A program made the position numbers and the translations under genes. From Nannochloropsis oceanica (taxonomy: Eukaryota > Sar > Eustigmatophyceae > Eustigmatales > Monodopsidaceae): a stretch of DNA of 64,000 bases. Within the stretch, counting starts at the first letter, position 1; each line of letters starts with the position of its first letter. The stretch spans positions 558,001-622,000 of the forward strand of contig CP038118.1 in the NCBI GenBank assembly GCA_004519485.1, read 5' to 3'. Positions 53,067 to 64,000 of this stretch are shown piece after piece. The notes under the pieces are model-generated. The model was not told where the DNA came from. It made no database searches and was given only the letters and a program-made list of their open reading frames with translations.

Positions 53067-53741
53067 CTAACCCTTCTGCAGCCCTAAGGTAAAAAATGCC
53101 GCGAACGCCGTCGTGTTTGGTAGCTTATGCATCAACATCCCCTTCAACTTTTTCCAATACATCGCCACGTCCCTTGTCGTCAATCTCTGATCCCCATCCA
53201 AATCGAATAACCGCATTACCTCCCTCTCAACCTTCCGCCAATTTACCTCCACATACCCCAAATGACCAAATATTTGCGATGCCACAAACGCAATTCCAAT
53301 GAAAAATGCGGCCGCCTTGCTTATTTTCTTCAGAGAGTACCCGGCACCAAACCCCAAGGCACCACTTAATGTTATCTCCCCTCCCAACGGGCCAAGAGCA
53401 CGAGATAAGATGCCTTCTACTTCCTCGTCGTCGTCACCATTGTTAGGGTTGGGAGGGGAGGAGACGGGACGATGACTGGGGGCTGTGCTGGAATTGGAGG
53501 AGGAAGAGGCAGGTTGGCAGAAAGATGGGGAATAAGAGAGGGCTTTGAGGTCTTGATTAGCAGCCGCGATAAAAGTACATATTGCTAGAAGCCGCGAGCC
53601 GCGCTTGAATGTCAGTGTGGTTGTGGTCGCTATACTTAGGGCGCCAGGGCAGCTTTGTTGTGGTAGGGCGATAAAACGATTGATAAAGGCTGTGGTGCTG
53701 GTCCGGTTTTGAGGGCGGGCTCGAAGCAGGCTCTCGATCAT
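53067..53741 (-). CDS. FUN14-domain membrane protein
   Basis: 224 residues, one exon. The N-terminal 100 residues are basic and Ser/Thr-rich (FINRFIALPQQ, TTTTLTFKRGSRLLAICTFI), plausible as an organelle presequence. An acidic linker (NNGDDDEEVEGILSRALG) leads into the FUN14 domain from about residue 120: SGALGFGAGYSLKKISKAAA, FFIGIAFVASQIFGHLGYVE, VNWRKVEREV, then FDLDGDQRLTTRD, and a last hydrophobic segment TAFAAFFTLGLQKG. Members are outer-membrane proteins of mitochondria (FUNDC1 mitophagy receptors) or plastid-associated in algae and plants. No LIR-type motif is evident, so an autophagy role is not supported here. Confidence 0.88.
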   Translation of the reverse strand: MIESLLRARPQNRTSTTAFINRFIALPQQSCPGALSIATTTTLTFKRGSRLLAICTFIAAANQDLKALSYSPSFCQPASSSSNSSTAPSHRPVSSPPNPNNGDDDEEVEGILSRALGPLGGEITLSGALGFGAGYSLKKISKAAAFFIGIAFVASQIFGHLGYVEVNWRKVEREVMRLFDLDGDQRLTTRDVAMYWKKLKGMLMHKLPNTTAFAAFFTLGLQKG

Positions 53742-54380
53742 GATGGTTTTGCGGGAGAGTGAACAGGCAGTGCGTGCTACGACAAAAAAAGAGCCGTGAT
53801 ATCTTTAATGAAGACTTGTGTATTATGTGGATGTGCAAGGCTTCTGTGGGTGTGTGGGTAGGATGAATTATGACGTTATGACATGAAGGGAGCAACTAGG
53901 GGGGAAGGCATTCATGTCGCTGGCGCCGCAGCGGCAGGTACCTTCATTACTTTACCCTCAAAGCTCAAAGTCGACGGAGCCCCGCTTCCCGTGAGCCAAA
54001 AAAGAAGTGGCATACGACGCGAGGTTGAAAGGAAGCAGGGAGGAAGTTGAAAGGGGAAAGGAGGGAGGGAGGCAGGGAGGGGTGCAAGGCGAGAGAGAGT
54101 ACGAAAAGCAACGGCGATATCAAAACCCATCATGAGTGTATGACGCATTAATTGAATTATAACCGCATTGCGCATTTGCGCATTTGCGCATTTATTAAAA
54201 GCCTCTGCACGTGAGTCTGTTGTTCTTGTCTGGGTACGAGTGGTAACAATTATTGCATGCGGTTATCATTGCAATGTCTGTTTTCATCGAGTCCTTTTAT
54301 GGTAACTCGATCGCAATCCCTTCACCTCATCCCCTTCCCCCCTGACTCACTCACAGGCTTGGGGTGTACAGCAACGGTAC
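53742..54380. promoter_or_regulatory. Divergent intergenic region FUN14 (-) / ankyrin gene (+), with 9-bp tandem repeat
   Basis: About 640 bp between divergent starts. A 9-bp unit (GCGCATTTG) is repeated about three times at 54168-54194, roughly 190 bp upstream of the ankyrin gene start. It could be a protein-binding site array or simple slippage. Confidence 0.45.
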
Positions 54381-55345
54381 ATGCGCTTTGCCTCTCATCC
54401 GCGCACGCTGGCCACCTTACTCCTTCTTTCATCCGCCACCCGCTCCTTCTCTTTTTCCAACACCGTCGTCCGCTCCACCCTCTCTGTCCTTTTCATGTCT
54501 ACTTCCTCCTCCTCGTCCTCGTCGTCCTTTTCCTCCTCCTCCCCTACCACGAGCACCTCGATTCCCAGCACCACCAAATCCCCATATGTCCGCGCCGATG
54601 GCATCCATCTCAACTATGATCCGTACACACCCGAAATGCGGTCAAAGTACGGCGCTCCTGGCCAGACAGATCGAGAAGGGTTCGATCCTTACGCAGATAG
54701 GGTGGGCCCAGGCATCTATGGCGGCCACGTGAAGCGCGATGAGTGTGGACGAGTAATCTACGGAGAACAATACCAAAATCACAATCCTCGCCCCGGGCCT
54801 GTGTATGCGGGGGGCGGATATACACCTATAGTGCAAGCTTTAGGGTTGGGGCAGAAAGCATTGGAGGAGCTTCTGGACGCGTGTCCAGAGGCCGTAAATG
54901 AGGTTTCGACCGGGGGAGCCACACCCCTACATATGGCTGGGATGAGTAAACGAAATCAAGAAATGACAGAGATCTTGATACGCAGGGGTGGGAACATGTA
55001 CGTGCGAAGAGAGGAGGGAGAGAGGGAAAATGGAGGCATAGCCAAAGTACTCACATGTACACCCATCCCCACACGTGCATACGTATACAACCCACATATA
55101 CACATATCAGTGAGGCCGTGGATACTTATGGCTATCGTCCGCTCCATCGTATGGCCAGCAATAATTTGGCTGTGGGCGCAAAAGCGCTTCTCAAGGCCGG
55201 GGCTGACCCTAAAGCTATCGCCGGGACTGGGGAAGGTGTAGGAAGGAGGGATAAAGGAGAGACACCGATGGCAGTTGCTCGATCGGCGGGGGCATGGGAT
55301 GTGGTGCAATTGCTGTTGCCTTATTATTCTCCCTCGTCATCCTAA
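54381..55345 (+). CDS. Ankyrin-repeat protein with N-terminal signal-like sequence
   Basis: Two exons, 54381-54997 and 55111-55345, GTACGT donor and ATATCAG acceptor, phase kept; 283 residues. The N-terminus LATLLLLSSATRSFSFSN is a signal-like segment with a Ser-Phe motif compatible with plastid import, followed by a polyserine stretch. The middle part is rich in Gly, Tyr and Pro (IHLNYDPYTPEMRSKYGAPG, FDPYADRVGPGIYGG). Three ankyrin-like repeats follow: LEELLDACPEAVNEVSTGG with TPLHMAGMSKRN, then NIEAVDTYGYRPLHRMASNN with AKALLKAGADP, then ETPMAVARSAGAWDVVQLLL. The intron falls exactly inside the second repeat (GGN / IEAVDTYG). Partner unknown. Confidence 0.8.
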
Positions 55346-56159
55346 TAAGTGGTTGGGAGCTTCAGAGGGAAGAAAGAGAAGTAGAGGGAAGGAAAAGACC
55401 GAGAAGGGGAAAGAAGACATCAAAGAAGGAGAAACATTGAAAAGATCAGGGAAATAATGATTCATAAGAAGGCTGTATGTCGCAGTTGCGGCGCGGCCGG
55501 CATCGATCTCACGAAAGAATCACGCAAAGTGAAGCTACATGCGGGGAGGGACTACCCGGAAGGCGGAGGGGGAAACTAAAATGAACGAAACAAGAACACT
55601 AAATCTAGCTGCATGCCATCAAAACTCATCGAGAACGTTGCTGAGAGCGCAAGACACTCGGGTCTTTCTGTCGCCTTGCCGTGTGTCTGCACGTGCGTGC
55701 GTTCGTTGTTCACACTGTGTGTGTGCAAGTTTGAACATGGCCCTCGGCGGTTTGCGCCCGTTTACAAGATGACTCCCAACGGAAGAAAGTAGTCGGACAC
55801 TGTCACATGCATACGCCCCCCCCCAGACCGTCAGTTCACCCCCTTTTCGTATGCCTCTTATATGTACATGTGGCTGTCTCCCATGTCCCGGTCTTACCTT
55901 TGTTTTCTGTCCCACACTAACACACCCCTTCCACTACCCTCCGCCCCCACTAGGACGATCCAAGTGCCGCATCCAAGCGTGCGAAAAATCTCCTCAAAGC
56001 TGCGCATGGGTCACTGCGACTGCACCAACTAATAAAGTCCACGATCGATACCACGATCACACTGCAGTAAAACAAGACAGTCAGAACAGGATCCGCTGTT
56101 TGCGTGCTGCCGGGTTAGCCCAGATGTCAAAGCAAGGATCGGGACGTTTGTCCTCTACT
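55346..56159. other. Intergenic; 5' flank of the subtilase gene
   Basis: The subtilase frame is open upstream to 55851, but that part is Cys/Pro-rich without domain and probably untranslated. No separate gene seen. Confidence 0.4.
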
Positions 56160-59100
56160 ATGCCTTGGCGCATGTTCCGGACCCTGCCCTGTCTCCTCCT
56201 CCTCTCCCTTCTCTTCCTCCTCCTCCCTACCCTTCCTACCACCGAAGCTAGCCGCAGCAAGCTCTTTGATCGTCGACGGCGCATGACGACGGATGAGACA
56301 ACCACGGGCACCACCACCACCACCACTCCAGAAACCACCGCGACGACAAAAACAAAGGCACCACCCACTTTTACTCCTGATGTCTCTTCACCAGTTGAGA
56401 ATAAGTCGGTCGAAACAACGGAAACAACAGCAGAGGAGATCAGCGAGGAAGTCGAGGAAGTGAAAGAAGTGATCATGAAAGACACAGCAGGAGCAGCAGA
56501 TGCAGAAGCAGAAAAACCCGATGAGGCAGCCGCCAAAATGGAAAAAGAAGGGACAGCTGCCACCGTCTCCTCCAACCTAACGACAACGACATCACCCACC
56601 AGTATTAGCACAATCTCTTCTTCTGCGACCCCTGTAAAGAAGGACAGCAGCGCTGACAGTACAAGCAGCACTGGCGGCACCAGCAGCACCAGCAGCACCA
56701 CCCCTCCTTCCCCTTTCCCAACCGCAACCACGATTCCAAAGAAGGACACTATCGATACTCCTCCTTTTCCCTCTCTCCCAGCAGCCCCTGTCAATGCTGC
56801 ATCTTCTGAAGGTGTCATTCGGCCCGCCTCTCCAAACCCCCCCCCTCCCGTGGTCCTCTTTCAAAAACTCGTTACAGTCATTGCTCCAGACACTGACAGC
56901 AGGAAAGAAGGCACCAATGGCCCCCTTCCTGATGCATTCAAAACAACCACCACCACCACCAGTGCTGCAGCCGGGAACAATACCCTCCCAACGTTGTTAG
57001 AAGCAGCGGCGGCTGAAGTTTTGAATGTGGAGGAGGCATTCAAGCAGTGTTTAGGTGCCAGGCTAGGAACGGATGCAGTAGCCGATATCGACATGACCAC
57101 GTTGCTGCCGGGGGCTCGCCGTCGTTTACAGGTGAATAAGAAAGGGAGAAGGGAGGGGAGGAGAGAGATGAAGAGGGTCCAGTGCCCCCTTTTTTCAAAG
57201 TCATTGCACACTGTGCCCTTTCATCCTCCTTCCCTTGGGTGTGCAGTAAGATCTGACCCCCAAAGAATTGTCTTGTGCCAGCTCTCACTTCATTTCATCG
57301 ATTGTCGGCCCGATTCTAGGAATATTTATACTTGGGTTTACCCTCCCTCCCTCCCTCTCTTATCTTCTCCCTCCTCTTCCCCCACCCCTACAGGAGCTCG
57401 CATCCGAAGACGCGTCTTGTGCAGTGCGACGGCCGTTTATGCTCGTCATCAACCAGACCCAGGGGCTCGAAGCGCTAGGAGGGCTTATCTCTCAGCCGCT
57501 GTTGGACCACAATATCACCAGCTTTCGGGCGATGGGGGCAGGGACGACAGGATGCTTCGTTGTGCCTCTTGATAGGTAGGTAGGTTGGGGAAAATGGAGG
57601 GAGGGAGGTAGAGAAGATTCTAGGAAAGAAGAGAGGGATAGATCGCTCACCGTTCTCTGTTATGCTCTTTTTCTTCCTCAAAGAGAATACTACTTTTCTT
57701 CCCCATGACGTTAAGCTAATCTGTTGACGTGCTCATGGCCCTCCCCTCTTTCCTCCCTCCCTCTTCTCCCTAGATGCGCGGCTGAGGAGCTACTGCTAGA
57801 CCCTCGAATCGCCGTTGCCGTTCCTGTAGAATCGTCCATGAAGCGACCCCTTCACTTCCAAGAGGGATTAACCAGTACAATCGCTGCCATTGAAACTGCT
57901 GCAGCTGCAGGAGAGGCAGCTGCAGGCAATGCAGTGTCCAAGGCCACTTCGGCGGTGGTTGATGGAGGAGGAGGAGTCGGGAATATCTCAAGCTTGAATG
58001 ATCTGCCTACCTTTGCCTGGCCCGGGACTGGAAGCGATTTTTCGTACATCCCTGACGTGAAAGACGTGATCAACGATGCGATGCTTGGAGGGCAGGGAGG
58101 GCAGGAAGAGAGGGAGGGAGTGCAAGAGAGAGGGATAAAGACGATCTCGCTGCACGTTACTCTGGTGGACACGGAGGACATGGAGATAAAGGTGGAGCAA
58201 TGGAGGGAGGAGATGAAGCAAGCAGGGTTGGATATTGCAAATGTTACATTCACAATCACCGATGAGGTGCCGTTGCTTGAGGTGGAAGGGGAAGAAGGAC
58301 TGGCGGATGCGTCGTTAAATGCTGCGTCTACCGCTACCGAGGACACATTTGCGACCTTAGCTGAGACTGGAGAGAAAGATTTGGCCGAGAGTGAATCTGC
58401 GGTGTCGTCCGGGCAGTTTCCTCTCATGCGAACGAAATATCTGGTCTTGAACCATGTGCCTCCCTCTGTGGCAGCTGCACTTTCAGACTTCTTAATCGCG
58501 AGGCCCGTGGTGGATTTCGTGGAATTGACGCCCAAGCTGCTGTTTCTGACACGGTGGGCAAGGGGAGTGACGCAATCAGGGAACTGGCAGGAGACCCCGA
58601 TTTCCTCGACGTTCGATTTAGATGGGAACGGGCAAATTATTGGGGTAAGTTGATCATTTGTGATAACCTATTTACAATTATATCCATAAACTTGATTTGT
58701 ATAAATGTAATTCTCCCTTCTCATTCCCTGCCTCGAGCAATCTCTCCTTCAATTATTCCGTCCATTCACATGGCAGGCACCGGCATCGACCCTGGCGTCC
58801 GCTTCACGCGTGACGGCCGCCCTTACCTACCGGTAACTTACTCCTCGTCCCTTCCTTCCTCCCTTCCTCCCTCCCTTTGCGACTCTCTTCTTTCAGATGG
58901 CTGACACTGGCATCGATCCCAGTGTCTGTTACGTAGAGGATCGGAATTCACGGACCCCTTACAACTCTGTGAGCTCTACCCACCGTAAGCTTGTAACGTA
59001 TATAACGTTCGCTGATCGGCAGGAAAACACAGAGAAACAAGGCACAGCGCATAGCATTGGCCATGGAACTCACGTTGCAAGCACATTGGTAGGGAGAAGT

Positions 59101-61630
59101 ATAGCGTCGACGGGCTCGGCATTGTATAATGGGATCGCACCTAACAGCAAGGTAGGTAGGAGGGAGGAGGGATGGATGGAAGGGGGAGGGGAGGAATCAC
59201 GTTGTAATTAGACATTGGGCTCAACCGGAAAGTACCGAGAGCTGTCGTATATCAGCGAATTATGCGACCTACTGACTTTCGGGGGTTTGATCTGAGATAT
59301 TTTTATCACAAATGTTTTGGGCGCTTACTTACCCATGCACCCAAATAAACAAAACAAAAACAGGTCGCCTTCTTTGACATTGCCAAATACGACGGCGCCG
59401 GCAACATTCAGCTCTACCCTCCTGGGAATTTGAATACTGACCTGTTCGAACGCCTCTACAAGGCGGGCGCGCGCGTCATGAGTATGTCCTGGGGCTCACC
59501 CGACAGCAACTGTTACAGCTCTTATGCTGTAATGGTTGATGAATTCATGCATAATTATCCCGATGCCTTGGTTATTTTCGCGGCAGGAAACAGCGGGATC
59601 CAAGGGGACTACTCAGTCGTCACCCCTAGTACTGCAAAGAGCTGTGTCACTGTTGGTGCGAGCTACAACGTTCAACAAACATCGTTCGGACTCGAAAATA
59701 ATGTTAACTATGTCGCATACTTTTCAAGTTTTGGGCCGACGGCTGATGGGAGGCTGAAACCTGATCTGGTGGCGCCAGGGTACTATATCACCTCGGCGAA
59801 GGCCTTGACAAGCTGCGACACGATTCAAAGCCGAGGAACCAGTATGGCGACTCCTGTAGTGGCAGGAAATGCAGCATTGATTCGACAGTGGTTCATGAAG
59901 GGGTTGTATCAGAACAGAGCCTTTGTGCCTAGTGGCGCCTTGTTGAAGGCAATGCTGGTAAGTGTGTGTGACCTTTCCCCCCGCTTGATGTCTCCCTGCA
60001 TGTTCTTCCACCAGATGACAATTAGAGGGCTACAATATGATTTCCTCCATCTGACCCTCTCATGTTTAAACTAGGTCCACTCCTCTCAGCGCATGGCTGC
60101 ATACGAAGACGCAAATGGTGCCTTGCGCGCGATGGCCTACCCCGACAACCACCAAGGCTACGGGCGCATGCAACTTGATCAGGTAGGTCTTTCTTTTACT
60201 CCTTGCTTTCTCCTTCTTCTCGAGAGTGTTACCCAAATTTACTTCTCTCTACCCCTCTCTGCCTTTCGTTGCAGGTCGTCGATACTAAGGGTCTCTACAC
60301 TCTCCTCGCCTATGGCACACAAGATCCCCGTGATCCGCGTTTCCGTCGATTTTCCAAACAAGGCGATACCCATGAATATAAGTTGCGTGTGAGCAACAGC
60401 ACGAGAAATGGCCCTCGAGCTTTGAAAGTTACCCTTGTCTGGACCGATCGTCCGGGTTCGGCGACGTCATGCCAGAAGACGCGACAAAGCGTATTGACCA
60501 ACGATTTGGATTTGACTATTACAGAACCAAGAGGAAAGGTTGTGTATCCAATGGCTACTGGAGGAGCGGGGCCCGATAGGTAGGGAGTTTTTGGGGAGGA
60601 ATTGAAAGGGGACAAGAGATTGTGTGTCCTGATTTATTGTGTGTTTGTCGGGAGGATTGCCGAGGCCGTTTCAGAAGACCAGAGGAAAGTGGGTTGCATG
60701 GTTTCCCCCCATACTTGCTTTCGATCGAGTCACCCTTTTCAAAAGATGCTCATATAACCTCTCACTTCCTATTTCTCCTCTTACCCTCCCATCCCCCCTT
60801 CTCTGTAACTTCCACACATAGATTCAACCCTCTTGAGCAAATCATTATTTCGTCCCCTGAGGCCGGGGGAAACTACACAATTTCTGTCCGGGCTTTTAAT
60901 TTGGTTACTCCTCAAGATTATGCGCTTGTTATCTCGGGACAATTCTCTGGCTTTGCGTACAATGAGACAGCAGGAGCATTCGGGCCGGTAAGGAGGGAGA
61001 GGACTGGAGGGAAGGAAAGAAGAAGGGGACAAAGGGTAGGATCTGTAAATACACGTGACTATTAATCTTAAAAGCTGGTAGCCACCCCCTTCTCATTTCT
61101 CTCACCTTTTGTGAATAAATTTTAGATGAGAAATCTAAATCGATGCGTTCTGTAATGTAAAGTACGGCTGTTAAAGCGATTGTCGCAAACTTTTATGTTC
61201 GACTCACCCCTCCCTCCTTCTCTTTCTTTCTCCCTCCCTTTCCCCCTCCCTCCCTCCTTCCGTCGTGCAGACAAATAGCGTTTGGGCGAGTTTTGTCAAT
61301 TTGTTAAATGGAAGCACAGGAGGTGCAATAATGATGGTATTGTTTTTGTGCCTGATTGGTGTAGCTTCCATAAGTTTGTGTGTCCGCCCGCCAGCCAGAC
61401 AGAGACTACTAGATTCCATAGAATCCATGGCAAGAAGAGGAGGACAAGGAGGATTGATGCAGGGAGGATTAAATGCAGCGAGAGGTGCAGGAACAGGAAG
61501 GAGGGAGGGAGTGGGAGAGAGACACGTAGATGCAGAAGGACCCTCTTTGGCATATGTAGCCCCACCGGAGAAACCGGCCCCAAGGCCAGGGGATGCAAAC
61601 CGGGTAGAACTACACGGAGGGTTAGCGTAG
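56160..61630 (+). CDS. Subtilisin-like serine protease, type I membrane protein, nine exons
   Basis: Exons 56160-57131, 57394-57575, 57774-58644, 58897-59151, 59364-59957, 60075-60182, 60275-60579, 60822-60987 and 61271-61630; every junction is GT-AG and in phase, giving 1270 residues. The ATG at 56160 is chosen because MPWRMFRTLPCLLLLSLLFL is a compact signal peptide; 56124 is an alternative. A long Thr/Ser/Glu-rich region (to about 270) and a large prodomain-like region (to about 670) precede the S8 catalytic domain: Asp678 in ADTGIDPS, His731 in GHGTHVAST, oxyanion Asn836 in FAAGNSG, Ser920 in GTSMATPVVAG. A beta-rich P-domain/jelly-roll-like region follows (LKVTLVWTDRPG, NDLDLTI), then a membrane helix GGAIMMVLFLCLIGVASISL near 1167-1187 and a cytosolic tail of about 80 residues. 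All triad residues are present, so an active secretory-pathway or surface protease is expected. Confidence 0.9.
58771..58833 (+). other. Relic copy of the catalytic-Asp exon start in a subtilase intron
   Basis: Inside the third intron lies a diverged copy of the start of exon 4. It reads MAGTGIDPGVRFTRDGRPYL, against MADTGIDPSVCYVEDRNSRT in the real exon. The catalytic Asp is Gly, and no acceptor lies directly before the ATG. A GTAACT donor-like site follows. It appears to be a partial exon duplication that is not used. Confidence 0.6.
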
Positions 61631-63909
61631 AGAGGAGGGAGCAAGGGAAGGAGGGAGGGGATGGAAGGAGGGGAATCGGATGAAGATGTGGTGGAATGGA
61701 TATAGGAGGAGAGAGCGAGTGAGATAAGGAGGGAGCAGCGCCAGGGAAACTGCAGTGACAATGAGAAAGGAGATACGGAGAATAAACGACGGAGCTAGAC
61801 GAGAGGAAGGAGCCGCTGAGTACATAATCACAGATTGTATGAGGCAAAACAAATTCAGGCATAAGAGAGGAGGAAAAAGAAAGGAAAAGGAAGAAAAGGA
61901 CAGACGAAGCCGATGGCCCTCAGGCTGCTCGAGGAAACAAGTGGAGATCGAAAGGGGAATATCCTGAAGATGAGAGGATAAGTGCATTGATACAAATAGA
62001 GAATTGAAATAAATGAAAGAAAAGCGAACCGAGTCCAACTCGGTAGGATACTCAAGCATTGCATGTGAGAGAGTATGCTTGAAGATTTGGAAGAAAAAAA
62101 GGAAGAAAAAGAAGAAAAAGAAGAGGAAGAAGACAAAGTAGAAGAGCAACAAGCAGAAAAAGAAAGAAAAGAATATTAGATCTAGAAGATGAACAAGGAA
62201 GTGTAATAATTAAAACTGAAAATCTAGCCTTGCTTCAAGGGCGCGTTAATGACCACAGAAAACAGAGGGAAAAGATAATGGAGAAGCTAATTTGATCAAC
62301 ACTCTCACTCATTTTGTGTCTGGGATTGTTCGTTGTTGCCGCTTCAATTTGCTTCTTATTGAAGAAGGGTTTGAGACCTGGGGCAGCTCTACTCAGGAGA
62401 AAGATGTAAATGATAGAGGCTGGAGAAGAAGAGCGAAACCCTCCTCTCTGCTTATAGCATTGACAAGATCCCCTTCGATGATGTCCCTTTGTCAAGCCGT
62501 CTGCCAAAAAGCCAGCGAGTGGTATCTGGGTCCTTCAAACCGATTCCTCTCCCACTTCTTCCTTCCCCCCCTCATCCCTTCTTCCACTTGCCTCTCCTTA
62601 GCTTTCCTTGCCCATCCCTCCCTCTCTCCGTCTTTCATTTCTCGTCTCTCCCTTGGGCATTGTGTGCATGTGTATTAATTAAGGTTTTGTGTCAGCTCTA
62701 CAACTTATTTTTACGTACACGGTCTTGTGTGCCCCCCCTCCGTTGGTGCTGTACTCACGTGCTCTCTCCTCTTCCTTTTCTCCGTCCTTTCTCCTCTTCT
62801 TCCTTTGCTTTCTCTTCCTATCCCCTAACTTCTTTCTCCACCTACACTCCCTCCGCTTTCTCTTCCTCCTCCCGTGAATTTTGAAAGAATCAGAATCAGA
62901 ACATCAGAATCCTCGTGCCTTGTGCGCGCAACCGCCCTCTTACTGGAACTGCAGCTGTTGTTGCTGTTGTCATTTTTCTTGTTCTTCTCAATCTTCCTTC
63001 TCGTCCTTCTCATTCGTCTTCTAATTGTCGTTGTCGCTCTCTGCGACCCACTCCACCAGTCACCATTACCAGCCATAAATTTGGAGTTGGTGATTATTTT
63101 CATTTATACCTTATCATCCTGTCTTGGCCCATACTCTTCGTCCTCCGCGTGCTCCCGCCCTTCCTCTTCCTCCATCTTTCTGTTCCTGGAAGAAGGAAGT
63201 TTCATATACACTAGATACATGCATATGTCTGGTTGTTGTTGTTGTTGCTGCCGCTGCTGCTGCTGGTGCTGCGGCTGCTGCTGCTTCTCTTCAACATCTA
63301 AGAAAATAAATAAACGAGGTGAAGGCGGGGAAATAGAGAAAAAAAGAGAAGAAAACGAAAGTGCTCTAGCCCTCTCTCCCTGCCTCACTCCCTCTCTCCC
63401 TGCTCCCTCTCTCTCCTATATATTTATAGTTGACTCTCGCCAAAATTTGAATCTCTCTCTCTCTCTCTCTCTCTCGGTGTTTCTTGCTTTCTCTTACACT
63501 CTCATGCGCACACAAATTATCTCACGCAAGGGGTACTCCTCTTTCCTCTCCTTTCCCCCCCTTCCCCCTCCCCCCCAAAAACTGACACAGCAGGCACGTT
63601 GTGCTCACCACAACACATACATCATACAGAACACACAAATTAAAAACAGCACACACACTCACACACACACACACGTTAAGCCTGTCTCTGACTCTCAAGC
63701 CCATAAACTTCATCATGCATGGTAACGATGGCATGAAAGAACGTATTTGACTCTCTATCTATCTCCATCCCTCTCTCTGTTTCATTGTCCCTCTCCTCCT
63801 CTATGCTAAATATCTCATCTCTTTCTGAATTCTAATTATTCGCTCCTTCCCTCCCTCCTCCCTCATCTCCTTCCTTCCCCTTCCTTTCCTTTCTCCCTTT
63901 TACCCTCAG
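61631..63909. other. Gene-poor, purine/pyrimidine-biased region
   Basis: A GA-rich stretch at about 62080-62180, a (TGC/TGT)n stretch at 63230-63290, (CT)n at 63452-63475 and (CA)n at 63653-63676. Long Ser/Phe- or Lys/Arg-rich frames here are composition artefacts. No gene identified. Confidence 0.5.
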
Positions 63910-64000
63910 TCCTACACCAGTTTTTCCCCACTGATTTTTTCCAACCGCACCAAAATATGCTTCCCGTACGTGTACCTTCGCAGCTGGGGCGCGCATGACC
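63910..64000 (+). other. Possible exon fragment at the window edge
   Basis: A long pyrimidine-rich tract ending TTTTACCCTCAG is followed by an open stretch to the end of the window that reads SYTSFSPLIFSNRTKICFPY then VYLRSWGAHD. The acceptor-like context and non-repetitive translation suggest an internal exon of a gene continuing beyond the window. Too short to identify. Confidence 0.25.

Noticed and set aside
62874-63725. 283-codon plus-strand frame
   Set aside because: Built from TTG/CTT, CT and CA repeats; Leu-, Cys- and His-Thr-run translation with no recognisable domain.

Overview
The window is nuclear DNA of a photosynthetic eukaryote, most probably a heterokont (ochrophyte) alga and plausibly a eustigmatophyte of the Nannochloropsis/Microchloropsis type. 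Evidence: genes lie on both strands with GT-AG introns; several products carry bipartite plastid presequences with a signal peptide ending in an ASAF-like motif (SASAF in PsbM, HAF in a ClpR, ACAF in a branched-chain aminotransferase); and photosystem II PsbM is nuclear-encoded with both an import and a lumen-targeting segment. The species assignment is inference. The DNA is saturated with (CCCT)n/(GGGA)n tetranucleotide repeats and trinucleotide repeats, which make many long spurious antisense frames.

Layout. 0.5-5.2 kb: divergent plastid-type metabolic genes, a branched-chain aminotransferase (-) and a GTP cyclohydrolase II/DHBP synthase fusion (+). 6.5-9.1 kb: F-box-like/LRR protein (-). 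9.7-12.2 kb: an unidentified spliced gene and a DUF3054-type plastid membrane protein (+). 13.1-14.4 kb: a four-exon ClpR (-). 14.9-18.9 kb: an accessory stretch with a lone terminal exon, a 300-bp inverted repeat of decayed coding DNA and an ankyrin-repeat gene relic. 20.2-21.5 kb: FN3-thioredoxin protein (-). 22.1-23.0 kb: two small spliced genes (+). 24.7-26.3 kb: a secreted, membrane-anchored binding-protein-like gene (+). 27.2-30.9 kb: dymeclin/HID1 family (-). 31.5-37.9 kb: ankyrin-BTB protein and an upstream frame with a PAM2-like motif (-), possibly one gene. 38.4-39.5 kb: psbM (-), divergent from a TenA-HAD thiamine monophosphate phosphatase (+, 40.1-42.6 kb). 43.1-44.4 kb: SLX9-like ribosome biogenesis factor (+). 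44.7-52.5 kb: a very large BEACH-WD40 gene interrupted by many stops, apparently a pseudogene. 53.1-55.3 kb: FUN14 protein (-) divergent from a small ankyrin protein (+). 56.2-61.6 kb: nine-exon type I membrane subtilisin-like protease (+). 61.6-64 kb: no convincing gene.

Functionally these are ordinary dispersed nuclear genes, not an operon: plastid biogenesis and photosynthesis (PsbM, ClpR, DUF3054), cofactor and amino-acid metabolism (riboflavin, thiamine, branched-chain amino acids), and trafficking, protein-interaction or secretory-pathway proteins. I see no prokaryote-like defence system and no intact mobile element. The most interesting signals are the reversed domain order of the riboflavin fusion, the strand polarity of the GGGA/CCCT repeat in exons versus introns (with complementary arms in several introns), the inverted repeat of decayed genes, and the BEACH gene that keeps its frame over 3.3 kb despite six stops. 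Splice sites were chosen by eye; those given with exact exon lists preserve phase at every junction unless stated.
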